From Macrosoma leucophasiata (Eukaryota > Arthropoda > Insecta > Lepidoptera > Hedylidae), in the NCBI GenBank assembly GCA_036365455.1, contig JAWQUS010000002.1, positions 7,316,001-7,380,000 on the forward strand: a DNA stretch of 64,000 bases. Reading direction: 5' to 3'. Positions within the stretch are counted from its first letter, which is position 1. Every line of letters begins with the position of its first letter. Under the pieces are notes generated by a model. That model had not been told where the DNA came from. It saw only the letters and a program-made list of their open reading frames with translations, and made no database searches. Shown in pieces: positions 44,942 to 55,574 of the stretch. The translations under genes were made by a program, and so were the position numbers.

Positions 44942-45352
44942 GGTTCATATAGACGAGCGGCACTTAGTTGACGCCAACCGTAGCAACGTATCAACGGCAT
45001 ACGTCTCAACATTACGTATAGCCAAAGATATTAGAAGAGTATAGCACTCTGTTGATGTCAGCTGTCGAAGCGCTGTCACACCGCGGACACTCCGCCAAAA
45101 TTCCATACAAACGCTTAATTTGGTCATAACACAGACATCAATCAGTGACGTGTATTTACACGTGCACATGTGTGAGTAGCACGTAGAAAATACCAACCGT
45201 CGCCCATAAGAGGGGAGGAGGTTGGGTGACCCGGGTAAATCGGGCGGGACGTCGCATTCTATACGTAGTATTATTACATATTCTCTGCCGACGGTAGCCG
45301 TTGACATGTTGCAACGGCTGCCCTCGGCTAAGTGCCATTCCTCTGTATGAAC
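44942..45352. mobile_element. Composite with ~55-bp inverted repeats around repeat E
   Basis: GGTTCATATAGACGAGCGGC at the left and its imperfect inverse near GTGCCATTCCTCTGTATGAACC at the right pair through CACTTAG and CGTAGCAACGTATCAACGG. Repeat E (45082-45287) lies inside. Located in isomerase intron 3; no coding capacity. Confidence 0.65.
45082..45287 (+). repeat. Repeat E, copy 3
   Basis: Same limits as copy 1, from CGCGGACACTCCGCC to ATTATTACATATTCTCT, with a short deletion near GGACGTCGCATTC. Confidence 0.72.
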
Positions 45353-45500
45353 CTTTACCAGTTTTTTGTCATGTGAGTGGTAAACAAGCATTCAGTTCAC
45401 AATTGAGTACCGGAACCCTCACCACGCGAGTCGTATTCGCACTTTTCCGGTTTTTTTTTCTGTACAAATCAGTGTATGGAACTGTTTTTTTTTGCTACAG

Positions 45501-45676
45501 ATGGACCCGAAACTTTTCACGTTCCTGACGCGCATGCACTACCACGACCCCGGCGACGGCGTCTGGGGAGAGCACGAGATCGACCACATATTATTCTTCC
45601 AGAGCGACGTCAAGGTCAAGCCAAACCCAAACGAGATATCAGAATACTGTTATGTGCCGAAAAATGAGTTTAATTC
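45501..45676 (+). CDS. Idi: Isopentenyl-diphosphate isomerase, exon 4
   Basis: Residues 146-203 plus two bases of Ser-204. FLTRMHYHDPGDGVWGEHEI carries the active-site glutamates Glu-169 and Glu-171 (WGEHEID signature) and HILFF follows. Vertebrate enzymes have Tyr where this has His-174 (EIDY versus EIDH). PNPNEISEYCYVPKNEF matches the conserved NEI..YCYV block. Acceptor TTTGCTACAG, donor TC|GTAAGT. Confidence 0.97.
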
Positions 45677-47244
45677 GTAAGTACACTTATAGAAATGTGT
45701 TAAAGTTAGAGAAGGATGTGAAATGTTAATATGGTTTTTAACCCAGATCACTTAAAACAGTTATTTTTACATGTGGGTGAAGACTATGTAATTTAAGAAA
45801 TCATTTACTCAACTTCAGAGGCCAATGTATTGTACTCAAGGTGTATAACTAGATATACACGGGCCTGTGAGCGTTCTACTAGGTCACTTCCACTAGGGTG
45901 TATAAATATTGACTTATACACGTGACGCTGAACGTGTTAATATCCTTTATATTTAGTAGGTTAATAATCCATGTCAATTGATGAAGTATTACCACCGCCC
46001 GTTTTCGCATCGCAGTTTATACCTTGTGTCCAAACACTGGATGATCACAATCTCGTTTGAGACGAGATATTTTAAAATAGAATGTGAAACAATATTTCTC
46101 AAACAATTTCTAACTATTCAATGTTAATGGCACTTTTAATTGAAACACGGTCTTGCAATAAAGTGAACCAATTAACAATCACGTATTCACGTGAATTATT
46201 AAACTAAAACAATACTTATTTAAACTCGATAAGACAAATGACAAAGCCAGAAATTATATAGAACTTTGACCCACCCGCAAACTGTTATTTACCAGCATGG
46301 CGAATACCTCTTTTTATCACTGGTCAATAATCAGTTACACATTTAATCACTTTAAAACTTGTAGTTTGTGTGTAAACTTAAGAAATGTCATGCATAGCAC
46401 GGCCGCAGTAATATACATTTGGTATAGTAAGGCAAACGACATGTTCCATACAGCCTGGTCAAGTAGGTATAAAATCATTCTGATTTCTGGAAAACTTTAT
46501 GTTATGTAAAAATAAAGTATTTAATATTTAAAGAACAGTTCTTTGATATAAGTACGTAGGTTTGTTGTTGCTATTTTATAAGTACAATCGTTTTTCGGGT
46601 AGATAGAAAATCTGTGACAGTAAAACTTTGAGTAATTAAAACTTGAGTTAGAAAGTTCTAAACATAATTATTCGTACCGTTGCATTATATCTTTCAAAAA
46701 TCAAACGTGTTGCTGGCAGATACCTATCGGTGAAAGCCAAAATGGAAAAAAAAAAGTTCTAAAATATTATATTGTTATTTTGAGTAACGCAATTGGTTGC
46801 GATTTTAATTAAAGAACAAGATACAGCCATAACCAATACTTTTTTAAACGTAATTATTAACCTCAAGTTATACAGAAAAAAGATCAATTAAGAGGTTAAG
46901 TAGCCTGAATGACCTTGGCAAAACGGAGCTCATCATATATTTGTCAAAAATTGAGCGATCTAGCGGATACTCGCTGTACTTGGTCGACAAGATCAAAGAT
47001 TAAGTAATTGTAGAGGAGACAAGCATTGCTGTGCTTATTAATATTGCATCACAGTTATTATACTACTAGAACGGTTTTGAATATAACTTTCGCTATTGGT
47101 ACGGGTAGCGAGCGAAACTTGCTTGATTTTTGCTCGTTAGTTATTTCTGCGTTGCGAACGGTCTAATCTTGGATAATTTTAAAACTTAATATTTTATGTA
47201 CATAAGAATGGTGGGCTGTTGTGCTATGTATGACTGTATGGTGA
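45677..47244. other. Isomerase intron 4, first part
   Basis: 45695-45725 holds a scrap of the fold-back MITE family (AAAGTTAGAGAAGGATGTGA). The rest is AT-rich without a supported feature. Confidence 0.55.
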
Positions 47245-47440
47245 TAGAACTTTAATGAACGAGCTCGAAGGCGTGAATACCTCCATATCACTTATTTTAC
47301 CTACCAGTAAATGATAACTCCATGTCCACCGTTATCATGTTCTGGTAAGGTGGTAGTATACAGTGGTAGAGCTTCAGTGGCCAAGCTCCAGGGCGAGCGA
47401 GCACCACCGCATTTCTCAATTTACATTTCACTAAATGGTA
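47245..47440 (+). repeat. Two SINE-A 5' fragments in tandem
   Basis: The first is a weak copy (to GGTAAGGTGGTAG); the second starts ACAGTGGTAGAGCTTCAGTG and stops at ACTAAATGGTACG. Both lack the tail. Confidence 0.5.
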
Positions 47441-47448
47441 CGTACGTA

Positions 47449-47754
47449 ACTTCACGCCTGTAATTCCCGAAGGGGTAGGCAGAGGTAAATGCATGCATTC
47501 AAGCATACATGCAAACATTCACGACTCGCCGGTTACGTTTTGGCCCATGTAACAGGTGGCGAACCTGTTGCCATCTCCGGGCACATTACCAAACTCCGAG
47601 GTACTGGGAAACTTCCAGAAAATGGAAAAATCCCAATAGAACCAGAGATAAATGATTTTAAACCGTTATCTCTGATAGTCCCCGACCCGGGAATCGAACC
47701 CAGGACCTCCAACGCAATAGTAGTGGCCTGCTACCACTACGCTACTGAGGCAGT
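47449..47754 (-). repeat. SINE-C, full-length, tRNA-derived
   Basis: In sense it starts ACTGCCTCAGTAGCGTAGTG (A box), with GGGTTCGATTCCCGGG as B box about 50 bp on, and ends TGCCTACCCCTTCGGGAATT. The whole family body (CCGGAGATGGCAACAGG and ACGTAACCGGCGAGTCGTGA in sense) is present. It lies in intron 4. Confidence 0.88.
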
Positions 47755-47835
47755 GAAAAACTTAATATTTTATGACTAAATGTTTATATCACTAAATGGT
47801 ACCTAGTATAAGCGATAATAGTATGTAAGCAATGT

Positions 47836-48197
47836 GGGTATCAATTTCAGAGTGCCTTGAGGTGATAATTACGAAAATGATATCTCCTTTAAAATCGAAG
47901 ACTGCGGAGATAATTATTTTTCGAAAATATGATATGGATTTCCATTTTACGGTTTATTAAGGTACAATTTTTTCAAATCCGAGATAGCGGACAGATTTTT
48001 TTTCTATGGGTCTTAATTTTTCAGTTTCTTGGGAGTTCTGATTACGAAAATGGCATCTATTTGCAGATCCAAGATAGCTGACAGATTTTTTTTTTCAAAA
48101 TATGACATGGGTATCAATTTCGAGGTTTCTTGGGGTGCTGATTACGCAAATGGCATAATTTTTCAAATCCAAGATGGCGGACAAAACATTTCTTCCA
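47836..48197. repeat. Degenerate tandem repeat in intron 4
   Basis: Four units of about 75-100 bp with shared blocks: GGGTATCAATTTC, GATTACGAAAATGGCAT, and CAAATCCAAGATGGCGGACA. The last unit is the best preserved. Confidence 0.75.
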
Positions 48198-48402
48198 AAT
48201 TGAATCCTTGTCTGTCGTTGTGTATTTCTATATTGCGGATTCAAACAACAGTTTTTTCTAGAATTTGACTTAAATCATGTACGAATTTAGGCAATTCACC
48301 TTACTTAAGGCCTTAACTAAGAATTCTATTTTCATAATATAGTTTTCCTTTAATTTACATTTTGTGTAAATGGTGGGTCACAATCTGGCATTGTCATTTG
48401 TA

Positions 48403-48634
48403 CAGTATCCAACAACAAATATTGCACATCGACGTTAGGAACGAGACTTCGGGTCTGTAGAGCGTTAGCTCTTTCGCACCTTACCTTGTCGGCCATTTTG
48501 ATCAAATTTTGACCAATACCGGACTACGGATGCTTACGTAGGTAGTGCGTAGCAGAGATAACGCTCTACGAATCCGATACTAGCCGATTATCTCTTTCTG
48601 AGGCTCGATGTGCAATATTTATTGTTGAGCACTG
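48403..48634. mobile_element. Tc1/mariner-type MITE, 232 bp
   Basis: CAGTATCCAACAACAAATAT at the left and ATATTTATTGTTGAGCACTG at the right are inverted copies; pairing goes on through TGCACATCGA and TAGAGCGTTA. The TA at 48401-48402 and 48635-48636 is the expected target duplication. CAGT ends are typical of the superfamily. Confidence 0.87.
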
Positions 48635-48753
48635 TATATCGTATTCCGATCTCAATGGAATGTGACGCGAGATCGCAATGACTTATTTATTTACCTGTCA
48701 AAAACAACATTATCATTACAGGAACACCCAATGCGATTTTTTTTACGCTTACA

Positions 48754-48930
48754 CTCACCACCCCACACTAGGTACAAACTTGTGCCGTGGTTACCGCCAA
48801 CACATACAGAAACACCCAGACCCGAAACAAATATCTGTAGGCCATACAGATATTTGTCCCGGGTGTGCGGGGATCGAACCCACGACCCTTCGAAATGATC
48901 GTCTCACACCGCTGGACTAACCGGGTCTTA
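48754..48930 (-). repeat. SINE-D, second copy
   Basis: B box GGGTTCGATCCCCGC and the body ACCCAGACCCGAAACAAATA agree closely with 13728-13924. Confidence 0.82.
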
Positions 48931-49628
48931 ATAACATAATTACATTAAATTCATAGATTGATGGATACAAAAAATAAATTAAAGCATTGACATGGTGCTT
49001 GATAAAAATCAATAAATAATAATAGAAGTACATAGATTAATATAGTAATTTAGATGTCGCACCATAACACATGACATTATGTGTCACCCTTGTACACACA
49101 TAGAACACAGATAATTATACATCGCGCCGCCACCGGTGCTAGGTATAATTATCAGCTAGGTGTATATTTGAGAGAATAATTGCATTGGTCACCTTACCTC
49201 TTATAACTTTAAAAAAAATATTAGAGTCTCTTCCATCTCACATAAACGCATCTCAACCAATCGATAAGCACTTAGTTTTGTTTTAAATAATAATTGTAAT
49301 ACATACATTTTATTGTAATATCAGTGCTGTAGTACCTGCCACAGCAGCTGGCTGAGATGGGTGCCACTTTTTTGTTCTCACACATGCATCATTTTACCTA
49401 TGGTGTCTTTTCTGGTTTTTTCTCTCATTTATTGACTTGGTATATTGTGTGTGTCAAAAAATAAACTACTGGTTTCCTTACTAATGGACAATGTGCAAAG
49501 GGAACCCTGTAATAGCGATTCTAATGGTCATTTTAGATGGAAATGGTATAACATATGTATACGTTGCACATTGTATCCGTCCGATGAATTAAAATAAATG
49601 TAAAATAAGAAAAAATTGTTCTGTTCAG
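48931..49628. other. Isomerase intron 4, last part
   Basis: 49120-49170 has a short inverted ATAATTATAC / GTATAATTAT pair. 49320-49480 looks like an unnamed repeat end (CCTGCCACAGCAGCTGG). No gene. Confidence 0.5.
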
Positions 49629-49773
49629 ATACCTACCAACATTGGAAGGGCCAATGACACCGTGGTTTAATATGATCCGACGCCACCGCCTGAAACTCTG
49701 GTGGGACAACCTGCACCGCATCCAGGAACTAGCAGAACCAAAAAAAATTCTGAAGTTTTTAAATGAAAAATAA
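49629..49773 (+). CDS. Idi: Isopentenyl-diphosphate isomerase, final exon
   Basis: One base completes Ser-204, then residues 205-251: YLPTLEGPMTPWFNMIRRHR, then KLWWDNLHRI with the conserved C-terminal WWDNL. TAA stop at 49771-49773. The acceptor is a TTGTTCTGTTCAG tract. The phase fits exon 4 exactly, so no exon is missing. Total 251 aa versus about 228 for the short vertebrate form; the excess is the presequence and loop differences. No inactivating change was seen. Confidence 0.96.
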
Positions 49774-49910
49774 TTATATGAAATACATAAAATTAGTGAT
49801 TGTAGGTCTATCTTCTTATTCAATGTGGTATTGTTTACGTGCTCGAAGTGGGGATTCTGACTTTGTATTTTTTTATCATAGAGGTGAACGCATACTGGTC
49901 GTAGGTTACT

Positions 49911-49916
49911 AATAAA
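49911..49916 (+). terminator. Polyadenylation signal of the isomerase gene
   Basis: AATAAA 138 nt after the stop codon, in AT-rich sequence, the first canonical hexamer after the gene. Confidence 0.6.
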
Positions 49917-50091
49917 ACTACTGTTAAAATTATTTATTAATAAGTAATATGAAATTTAAAAATTTATTTTAAATCTAGTACACTGTTCTCATTAGATCAC
50001 CCAATACTGATCAAACTCCTGAAATACTAGACGAAAAGGAATGACGTCATCAGCGAAGCGGTCGAAGAATGCAAAGCGCGTGTACATTTTT

Positions 50092-50310
50092 TAATGTTAT
50101 GAGGTGCGAAACAAGCATGCAGTTCACATTGATGGTTAGTGAACATTGAAGCCTTATACACAATAACTGGTGCGTTGTCACCCCCGAGACCTAAATTATT
50201 TTGCCTTTGTGATAGTTTTTAAAGGGATAGACAGGGCATTGTGAACATTGTGGTTTTGCCAGACGAGGCTACGAGGGCCAACGCACTCGAGCTCCGCCAC
50301 TGCAACCAGT
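50092..50310 (-). repeat. SINE-A, diverged
   Basis: From TTATGAGGTGCGAAACAAGC to CACTGCAACCAGTAA, with internal deletions. Confidence 0.65.
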
Positions 50311-50341
50311 AATTACCACCGAAAAAATTTTCACATTATTA

Positions 50342-51425
50342 TTTTTTTTTTTGATCGGTCTTTATGTAGGCGGCCTTTCTCGAGACGGCACTAGTCTACT
50401 TGACCGGGCAATCGGCGAGCGCAGAAGGTGCTCCAGCCTAGCAAAAAAGTTAGCGCAACTGCCTAAGGGTGACCCATGCGGGTCCGTGCCTCGGCTTAGG
50501 CCGTTGCGGAGGGACATATGAGACATATGCGGTTATGGGCGGTGCAACTTTCGCTCTACTCCATTCGGTTGGTGATAACCGGAATGTCATCGGCCTCGCG
50601 GGGCCGGGGATAAGGTCGGGATCAGGGGCGGGCGCGGCGCGAAACGCGTCGGCGCGTTGTATTGGCGGTTTGTGGAGTGTGATTCTGTAGGTGATTTTGC
50701 GTAGCGGCGATGGCCAACGTGGTCTCATCGTCCGGATCTTTTAAGACGTGCCTTGGACGTCTCCTTTAGGCGCGATCAAAAGGAGTGTAAATCGCGGCCG
50801 CTCTGATCAGCGGATTCGGGTGGTGACTCGCTCGATCGAAATAACGAGCTGAAGCTCGCTTCATAAACTGCCGGATGGTGGGCAGGTTTGCGTCAATGTG
50901 CAAGTTTTTATTACGTACGTACCAAGGCGCGCCTACGGCTCTACGTAAGAATCGATTTTGCAAAGTTTGACGCTTGCGTAATGTTGTGTTTTTCGCGTGG
51001 GCGAATACCGGAGACGCGTAACAAAGTATGGGCCTTATGCAGGACGTATAGGCGCGGATTTTGTTCCGGGCCGATAGCTTGCTCTTTTTGTTTAATAAAC
51101 AATGTAATTGGGCGCTTTGCGCGCGCTGCTTTTACATGTGCAGCGAAGGTCAGATGCCGATCAAGCGTCACTCCTAAGTATTTGATTTTGTCCATGCAGG
51201 GGATGGGCTCGTCAAACATTTGGATTGGGGCTACGTTAGGTCTGGAAGTGCGGTCCCGTACAAAGAGAATGGCAGCTAGGATTTACCTCTATACGCCAGC
51301 GGCGGAACCAAGACTCAAGGTCTTTGGCCGCCGCTTGCAGGGCTTTCCTTATGATCTCTGGCTTTCTGCCAGAGACGTAAATAGCAGTGTCGTCAGCGTA
51401 CATTGCCACCTGAACGCCGCTTAAT
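50342..51425 (-). pseudogene. Jockey-like LINE, 3' part
   Basis: Reading down from 51425: SGVQVAMYADDTAIYVSGRK with the intact YADD catalytic motif, ESWFRRWRIEVNPSC, then in other frames KIKYLGVTLDRHLTF, RFLRRAVGAPWYVRN and NPLIRAAAIYTPF, which is the typical thumb and C-terminal order of Jockey enzymes. Several frameshifts are present. The poly-A is the T-run 50342-50352. It is 5'-truncated at the palm. Confidence 0.88.
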
Positions 51426-51827
51426 TGTTGTGGATATTTTTGCGAATATATATGTTCGCAATCAGGGGAGAGGAGGGGAGGTGGTCAAGTGTGACGGTAC
51501 ATGTTAAGAAGATAGGAAAAAGCGTGATGTAATTTATGAACTCAATTCAAGTTGCTAGATAAGAGCTTGAATTAGTGTGCGTTTATCTCAAGACTATTAT
51601 TATTTACTAAGATTGAGGTGGATAAGTTGTATTTAATCAAATTATTTATTTTTTAAGTTACATATTCCCTAACAATCACCTATTGTTATAAAGTATCATA
51701 ATTGGTTTATAATGAGTCTATTAATAATAAGTATTTAATTTTCGGTCTTGTATCAAAAGGTGCTTGAAAATAAAGAATATCTGAAATGATATAATGTTGT
51801 TTTATTCCGTCAAGTCACGAGAAAAAA
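51426..51827. other. Spacer, no gene seen
   Basis: AT-rich, no supported feature. Confidence 0.5.
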
Positions 51828-51960
51828 AAATCATCAATTCAATCATTTTTAACATATTCAATGTAGTAGTGGAAGTAAAATTATACATGTATTTAAATTT
51901 CTAAAGTATGTTAATCAGTCATTGAATAATATTAAAGATGATTGAATTGATGATTTACTC
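51828..51960. repeat. Inverted-repeat element, ~40-bp arms
   Basis: AATCATCAATTCAATCATTT on the left and GATGATTGAATTGATGATTT on the right, with ATTCAATG / CATTGAAT further in. A small fold-back MITE is likely. Confidence 0.65.
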
Positions 51961-52019
51961 ATACTTGTCATTAATTTGAAAACACTCATCATTATAATTT
52001 TAAGTAGTCATTATAAAAA

Positions 52020-52135
52020 GTTGGCATTTTGAGAAGTTGGCATTTTGCGAATTTGGCATTTTGAGAATTTGGCGTTTTGAGAAGTTGCCACTTTTTTAGA
52101 AGTTGTCTTTTTGCAAGCGGTTGGCATTTTGAGAT
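52020..52135. repeat. ~15-bp tandem repeat
   Basis: GTTGGCATTTTGAGAA and close variants repeat about seven times (GAATTTGGCATTTTGAG, GAAGTTGCCACTTTTTT and so on). Confidence 0.8.
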
Positions 52136-52637
52136 GATACGATTGGAACCACTGGTCTATAACTAGTAGTTTTTGAGATATCACCATTCGAAAGTCGCAA
52201 GTTATGAAATGATCTCAAACGGCTCATACAAAATGTACCTGCTGGTGACGTCACCCGCTTGTGTGTATCTACGAAATCGATGACGAATTCTAGAAATCTT
52301 AAAATATCTTCGATAATATTGCGTTTTTGTAAATAGTTTGCATAGTAAAGTCGTTGGGATTTGTACTAGGAATATTAATACTTTTTTAAGTTAATCAATT
52401 TATTTTTCACTTTTTATTTTTATTACTCTTCTACAAAAATGCACCGATTATAACAAAAATATACACATTGTGAAATACCCTATTGGTAAAATTTACAACC
52501 TATATAGTTTTTAGTCGTTATCGGATAAGGCGCGTGATATATTGAATGACTCACCCATTTGCTTTGTTTTAAATACCATTAACGATTGTAGTTAGTTGAC
52601 TTGACTGGATTGATAGTTAAGTAATCATTGCTAAAGA

Positions 52638-52944
52638 CTATAAACTGCCTCAGTAGTCTAGAAGCTACTACTACTACTACTACGCTGTCCTGAGCTCGAT
52701 TTCCGGGCCGGTGGTTATCAGAGATGACTGTATAAAATTCCTTGTCTCTGGTTCTATTGGGATTTTCCCAGTTTCTGGAAATTACGCAGTACCTCGCAGT
52801 TAGGTAATGTGTCCGGAGATGTGAACAGGCTCGCCACCTGGTGCATGGGCCAAAACCTAACCAGCGAATCGAGGGTGTTTGCATGCATTAAGGCAGTGTG
52901 TATTGAATGCACACATTTACCTCTGCCTACGCTTCAGGGATTAC
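52638..52944 (+). repeat. SINE-C with 14-bp target duplication
   Basis: Head ACTGCCTCAGTAGTCTAGAA, tail TGCCTACGCTTCAGGGATT. ATCATTGCTAAAGA is duplicated at 52624-52637 and 52945-52958. The head has a (CTA)n expansion at 52667-52682 and a damaged B box (CTCGATTTCCGG). Confidence 0.88.
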
Positions 52945-53192
52945 ATCATTGCTAAAGAGTACTATTCATACATATACAACTAACAAATATATCGCCTATC
53001 TAAAATCAAATTTTATATAGGGATATAATAACGTTTTGTTTTCAAAGTCGTAATAGAACCTTTTTTCTTGCAAATGAGGTCACCAAACCCGACCAAGGAC
53101 TTTAAAATTACCACTTAATAAAAAACAACTTTACTAACACAACCAACAAACTACACATCATTTTCACAAGTCATATTCAGTTTTGTTACCCG

Positions 53193-53477
53193 TCATTCAT
53201 AAATAGGCTTCAGTAATTCATCAGAACTGTAGAGGTCTGACGCCGAGGAGGTCGTACACCTCCTTCGTCTGGGGCGATACATAGCTGTAACCCATTGTAG
53301 GGATTCCGAGCGAGGTCGTAGTTTCTTCCGAAACACTCGTCTTTTAGCCAAATTCTTTTGCAATTGCGTCTCTGTCAGTGACCGGAGCAAGTACGCGCTG
53401 CACGTTATCTGATTGCCAATGTGTAGACCGTTCCTGTACGCCGTGTGCAGGTATCGTACTGCTATGACTTGGAGAAT
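53193..53477 (-). CDS. Unrecognised gene, last exon
   Basis: Acceptor TCGTTTCCCCAG before 53477, then 94 codons and TGA at 53193. It starts ILQVIAVRYLHTAYRNGLHI and ends ASDLYSSDELLKPIYE, with a strongly basic middle (KNLAKRRVFRKKLRPR and RPRRRR). Third-position choice and lack of repeats look coding. I do not recognise the family. Phase 0 at the acceptor fits the small exon at 53560-53616. It could also be the 3' end of a longer gene to the right. Confidence 0.55.
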   Translation of the reverse strand: MLQVIAVRYLHTAYRNGLHIGNQITCSAYLLRSLTETQLQKNLAKRRVFRKKLRPRSESLQWVTAMYRPRRRRCTTSSASDLYSSDELLKPIYE

Positions 53478-53559
53478 CTGGGGAAACGAAATTATAAAAA
53501 AGAAGAAGTCCGCCTCATGTACTTTGTTTGTGCAAAGTTTCAATAAATAGGTATATTAC

Positions 53560-53616
53560 TAATGGAAAGTATTTATTGTCTTCGCAGTTGCATAATCTGA
53601 CGCGTAATTCTTTCAT
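53560..53616 (-). CDS. Possible first exon of the 53.2-kb gene
   Basis: The ATG at 53616 gives MKELRVRLCNCEDNKYFPL and then the donor TTA|GTAATA; an in-frame stop lies upstream. Joining to 53477 across an 82-bp intron keeps the frame and gives a 113-residue protein. Short and without homology support. Confidence 0.35.
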
Positions 53617-53693
53617 GGTTTCATATTGTTTGTTTTATTTAATTTTATACATATTTTTTATTTTCCAAGATGTAGTTCCTGGTCTGTTTCTAC

Positions 53694-54762
53694 TAGGGTT
53701 TTCTACCCGGGTACCCGGAACCGGGTATACCCGGGTATTTGAACTTTTTTGAACCTGGGTATTTTTTACTGCCAGACCCGGGTACCCGGGCACCCACTTT
53801 GGTTCGGGAATAAATCAAAATCCTCGCCAAATTACTACAAAGTAAGGTCTAAAAAATAATACTTATTAGCAAATGTGACACACAATAAAAATAAATCTAA
53901 AGAAGGCGTAGAGTTTTTTAGAAAAATCCAGTAACAATGAGGTTAGATTTGGTTATGTATTTCGTTCTTGTTTACGTCGCTGTGTTTTGTTTTTGTTTCG
54001 TTGGAGTTTGATTAGAAAGTTTTATTTTCATAGGTATTGAAATACGCTAATTTCTATTATTTTCATAGAAGTGTACAAAATGTTGGTTGTTATTGTTGAC
54101 AGTTTTAATATTGTTCAGTGAACGCTTAGTAATTGACTTATATGTTATTAAAACAAAAGAAAAAAACGAATCTAGTGGACCTATAAAATTTTACTAAACT
54201 ATGGTTTACTTTTCGTTGGCAAAATGGATAGACCTGTATCTGGAGTGTGGCAATATATTAAAAAATACAGAATAAGGAATCAGAACAGTGTGCAATATGC
54301 CCAAAATATTATCCCTTATAGGTTCTTTAACAAACGTTTCATTAAAACATTTAGATAAAGTACCTACATAAAATAAAGATCGGAAAAACCGAACTTTACG
54401 TCCGAAAAAGAAGTGCCATTGACATCGTTTTCTCAACCTGAATCAGAACAAAGTTTAAGCCTAGTTCCAAAAAGACCGCGGGTAACAATTTTTTTTTACC
54501 TTCTACTAAAATTTCCAAATTTTTTGCACGCTTGGTTGCACGAGACGGTATTTCCACTCGAACTGTTTAATGTGTGATTGATTGTACTTTAAGTTAAGGA
54601 GACTTATTGACATTCTACACACACTCTTTCGTAATATACAACATTATAAGAAAATTGTATCTTTTTTTGTATTAATTGTAAATACCCGGGTATATTCGGG
54701 TATATGCAAAAATAATACCCGATACCCGGGTATTAAAAAATGTCGGGTATGCGAAAACCCTA
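53694..54762 (+). mobile_element. hAT element, 1069 bp, perfect 8-bp duplication
   Basis: Ends TAGGGTTTTC and GAAAACCCTA; GTTTCTAC is duplicated at 53686-53693 and 54763-54770. Subterminal regions are rich in ACCCGGGTA-type palindromes on both sides. The interior keeps a broken BED zinc finger (SGVWQYIKK, then EQCAICPKYYPL one frame over, near 54238-54315) and SFSQPESEQSLSLVPKRPRV. The rest of the transposase is deleted, so it is a non-autonomous derivative. Confidence 0.9.
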
Positions 54763-54975
54763 GTTTCTACTAAGGTCACCAAACGGACAAACGGACTTTA
54801 TACCTACTCGAGACAAAAAATACTTATTTGATCAACACGCCGTTTTTAGTCGGCTTTTTCAACTTCACTTACTTCAATAATATTATTATCCATAGTTTTT
54901 TTCTTTTTTCTTATAGCAACATAAAAGCAGATAGAAAGATCACAGAATTAATTGGCCTGTACCATTTTATAACTT

Positions 54976-55172
54976 ACTACTTTTTGCCCGCGACTTCGTC
55001 TGCGTGTAGGTACTTTTAATAATTTCACATTTTATAGCCTGTGTGTTATTCCAATAGCCTATATTAGTGTAAAGTCTCATCCAAATCCGTCCAGTAGTTT
55101 TTTCGTGAAAGAGTAACAAACATCCATCCATCCATTCACCCATACTCGCAAAATCTCGCATTTATAATATTA
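54976..55172 (+). repeat. Repeat H
   Basis: From TACTACTTTTTGCCCGCGAC to AATCTCGCATTTATAATAT; tandem with the next copy. Confidence 0.7.
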
Positions 55173-55412
55173 ACTAACTGTTGTCCGCGGCTCCGTCCGC
55201 GTGTAGGTCGCTTTTCGCGTAACCTGTGGAATCTCATCAAATCATCCCATGGCATCCCATTGGAACATTTTTTCGGGATAAAACTATCCTATGTGTTAAT
55301 CCAAGTTACCCTCTGTGAGTGTCTTATTTCATGAAAATCGGTTCAACAGTTTTTGCGTGAAGGAGTAACAAACAAACACAAACTTTCGCATTTAAAATAT
55401 TTATACGATAGA
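55173..55412 (+). repeat. Repeat H, second tandem copy
   Basis: From TAACTGTTGTCCGCGGCTCC to CAAACTTTCGCATTTAAAAT. It includes the CATGGCATCCCATTGGAAC block shared with 18190-18413. Confidence 0.72.
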
Positions 55413-55466
55413 ATGACAAGTGAACACAAACATACAAACTACAATATTCAATAGGTACATATTTAC

Positions 55467-55574
55467 CATTGCTATTATTATCAAAGCCATCACATAATTG
55501 AAACGCCACGATACAGTCATCATTTCGCTGATCAATTTCTCTTCGCAACCATCTTCCCATATCGTTAGTTGCTT
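55467..55574 (-). CDS. Possible internal exon, product unknown
   Basis: A 108-bp open stretch between a good acceptor (CGTGTTTTTTTAG) and a donor (AATG|GTAAAT), phase 1 on both sides, encoding ATNDMGRWLRREIDQRNDDC followed by IVAFQLCDGFDNNSN. No repeat similarity within the window. I do not recognise the protein. Its phase does not fit the exon at 53560 directly. Confidence 0.4.
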
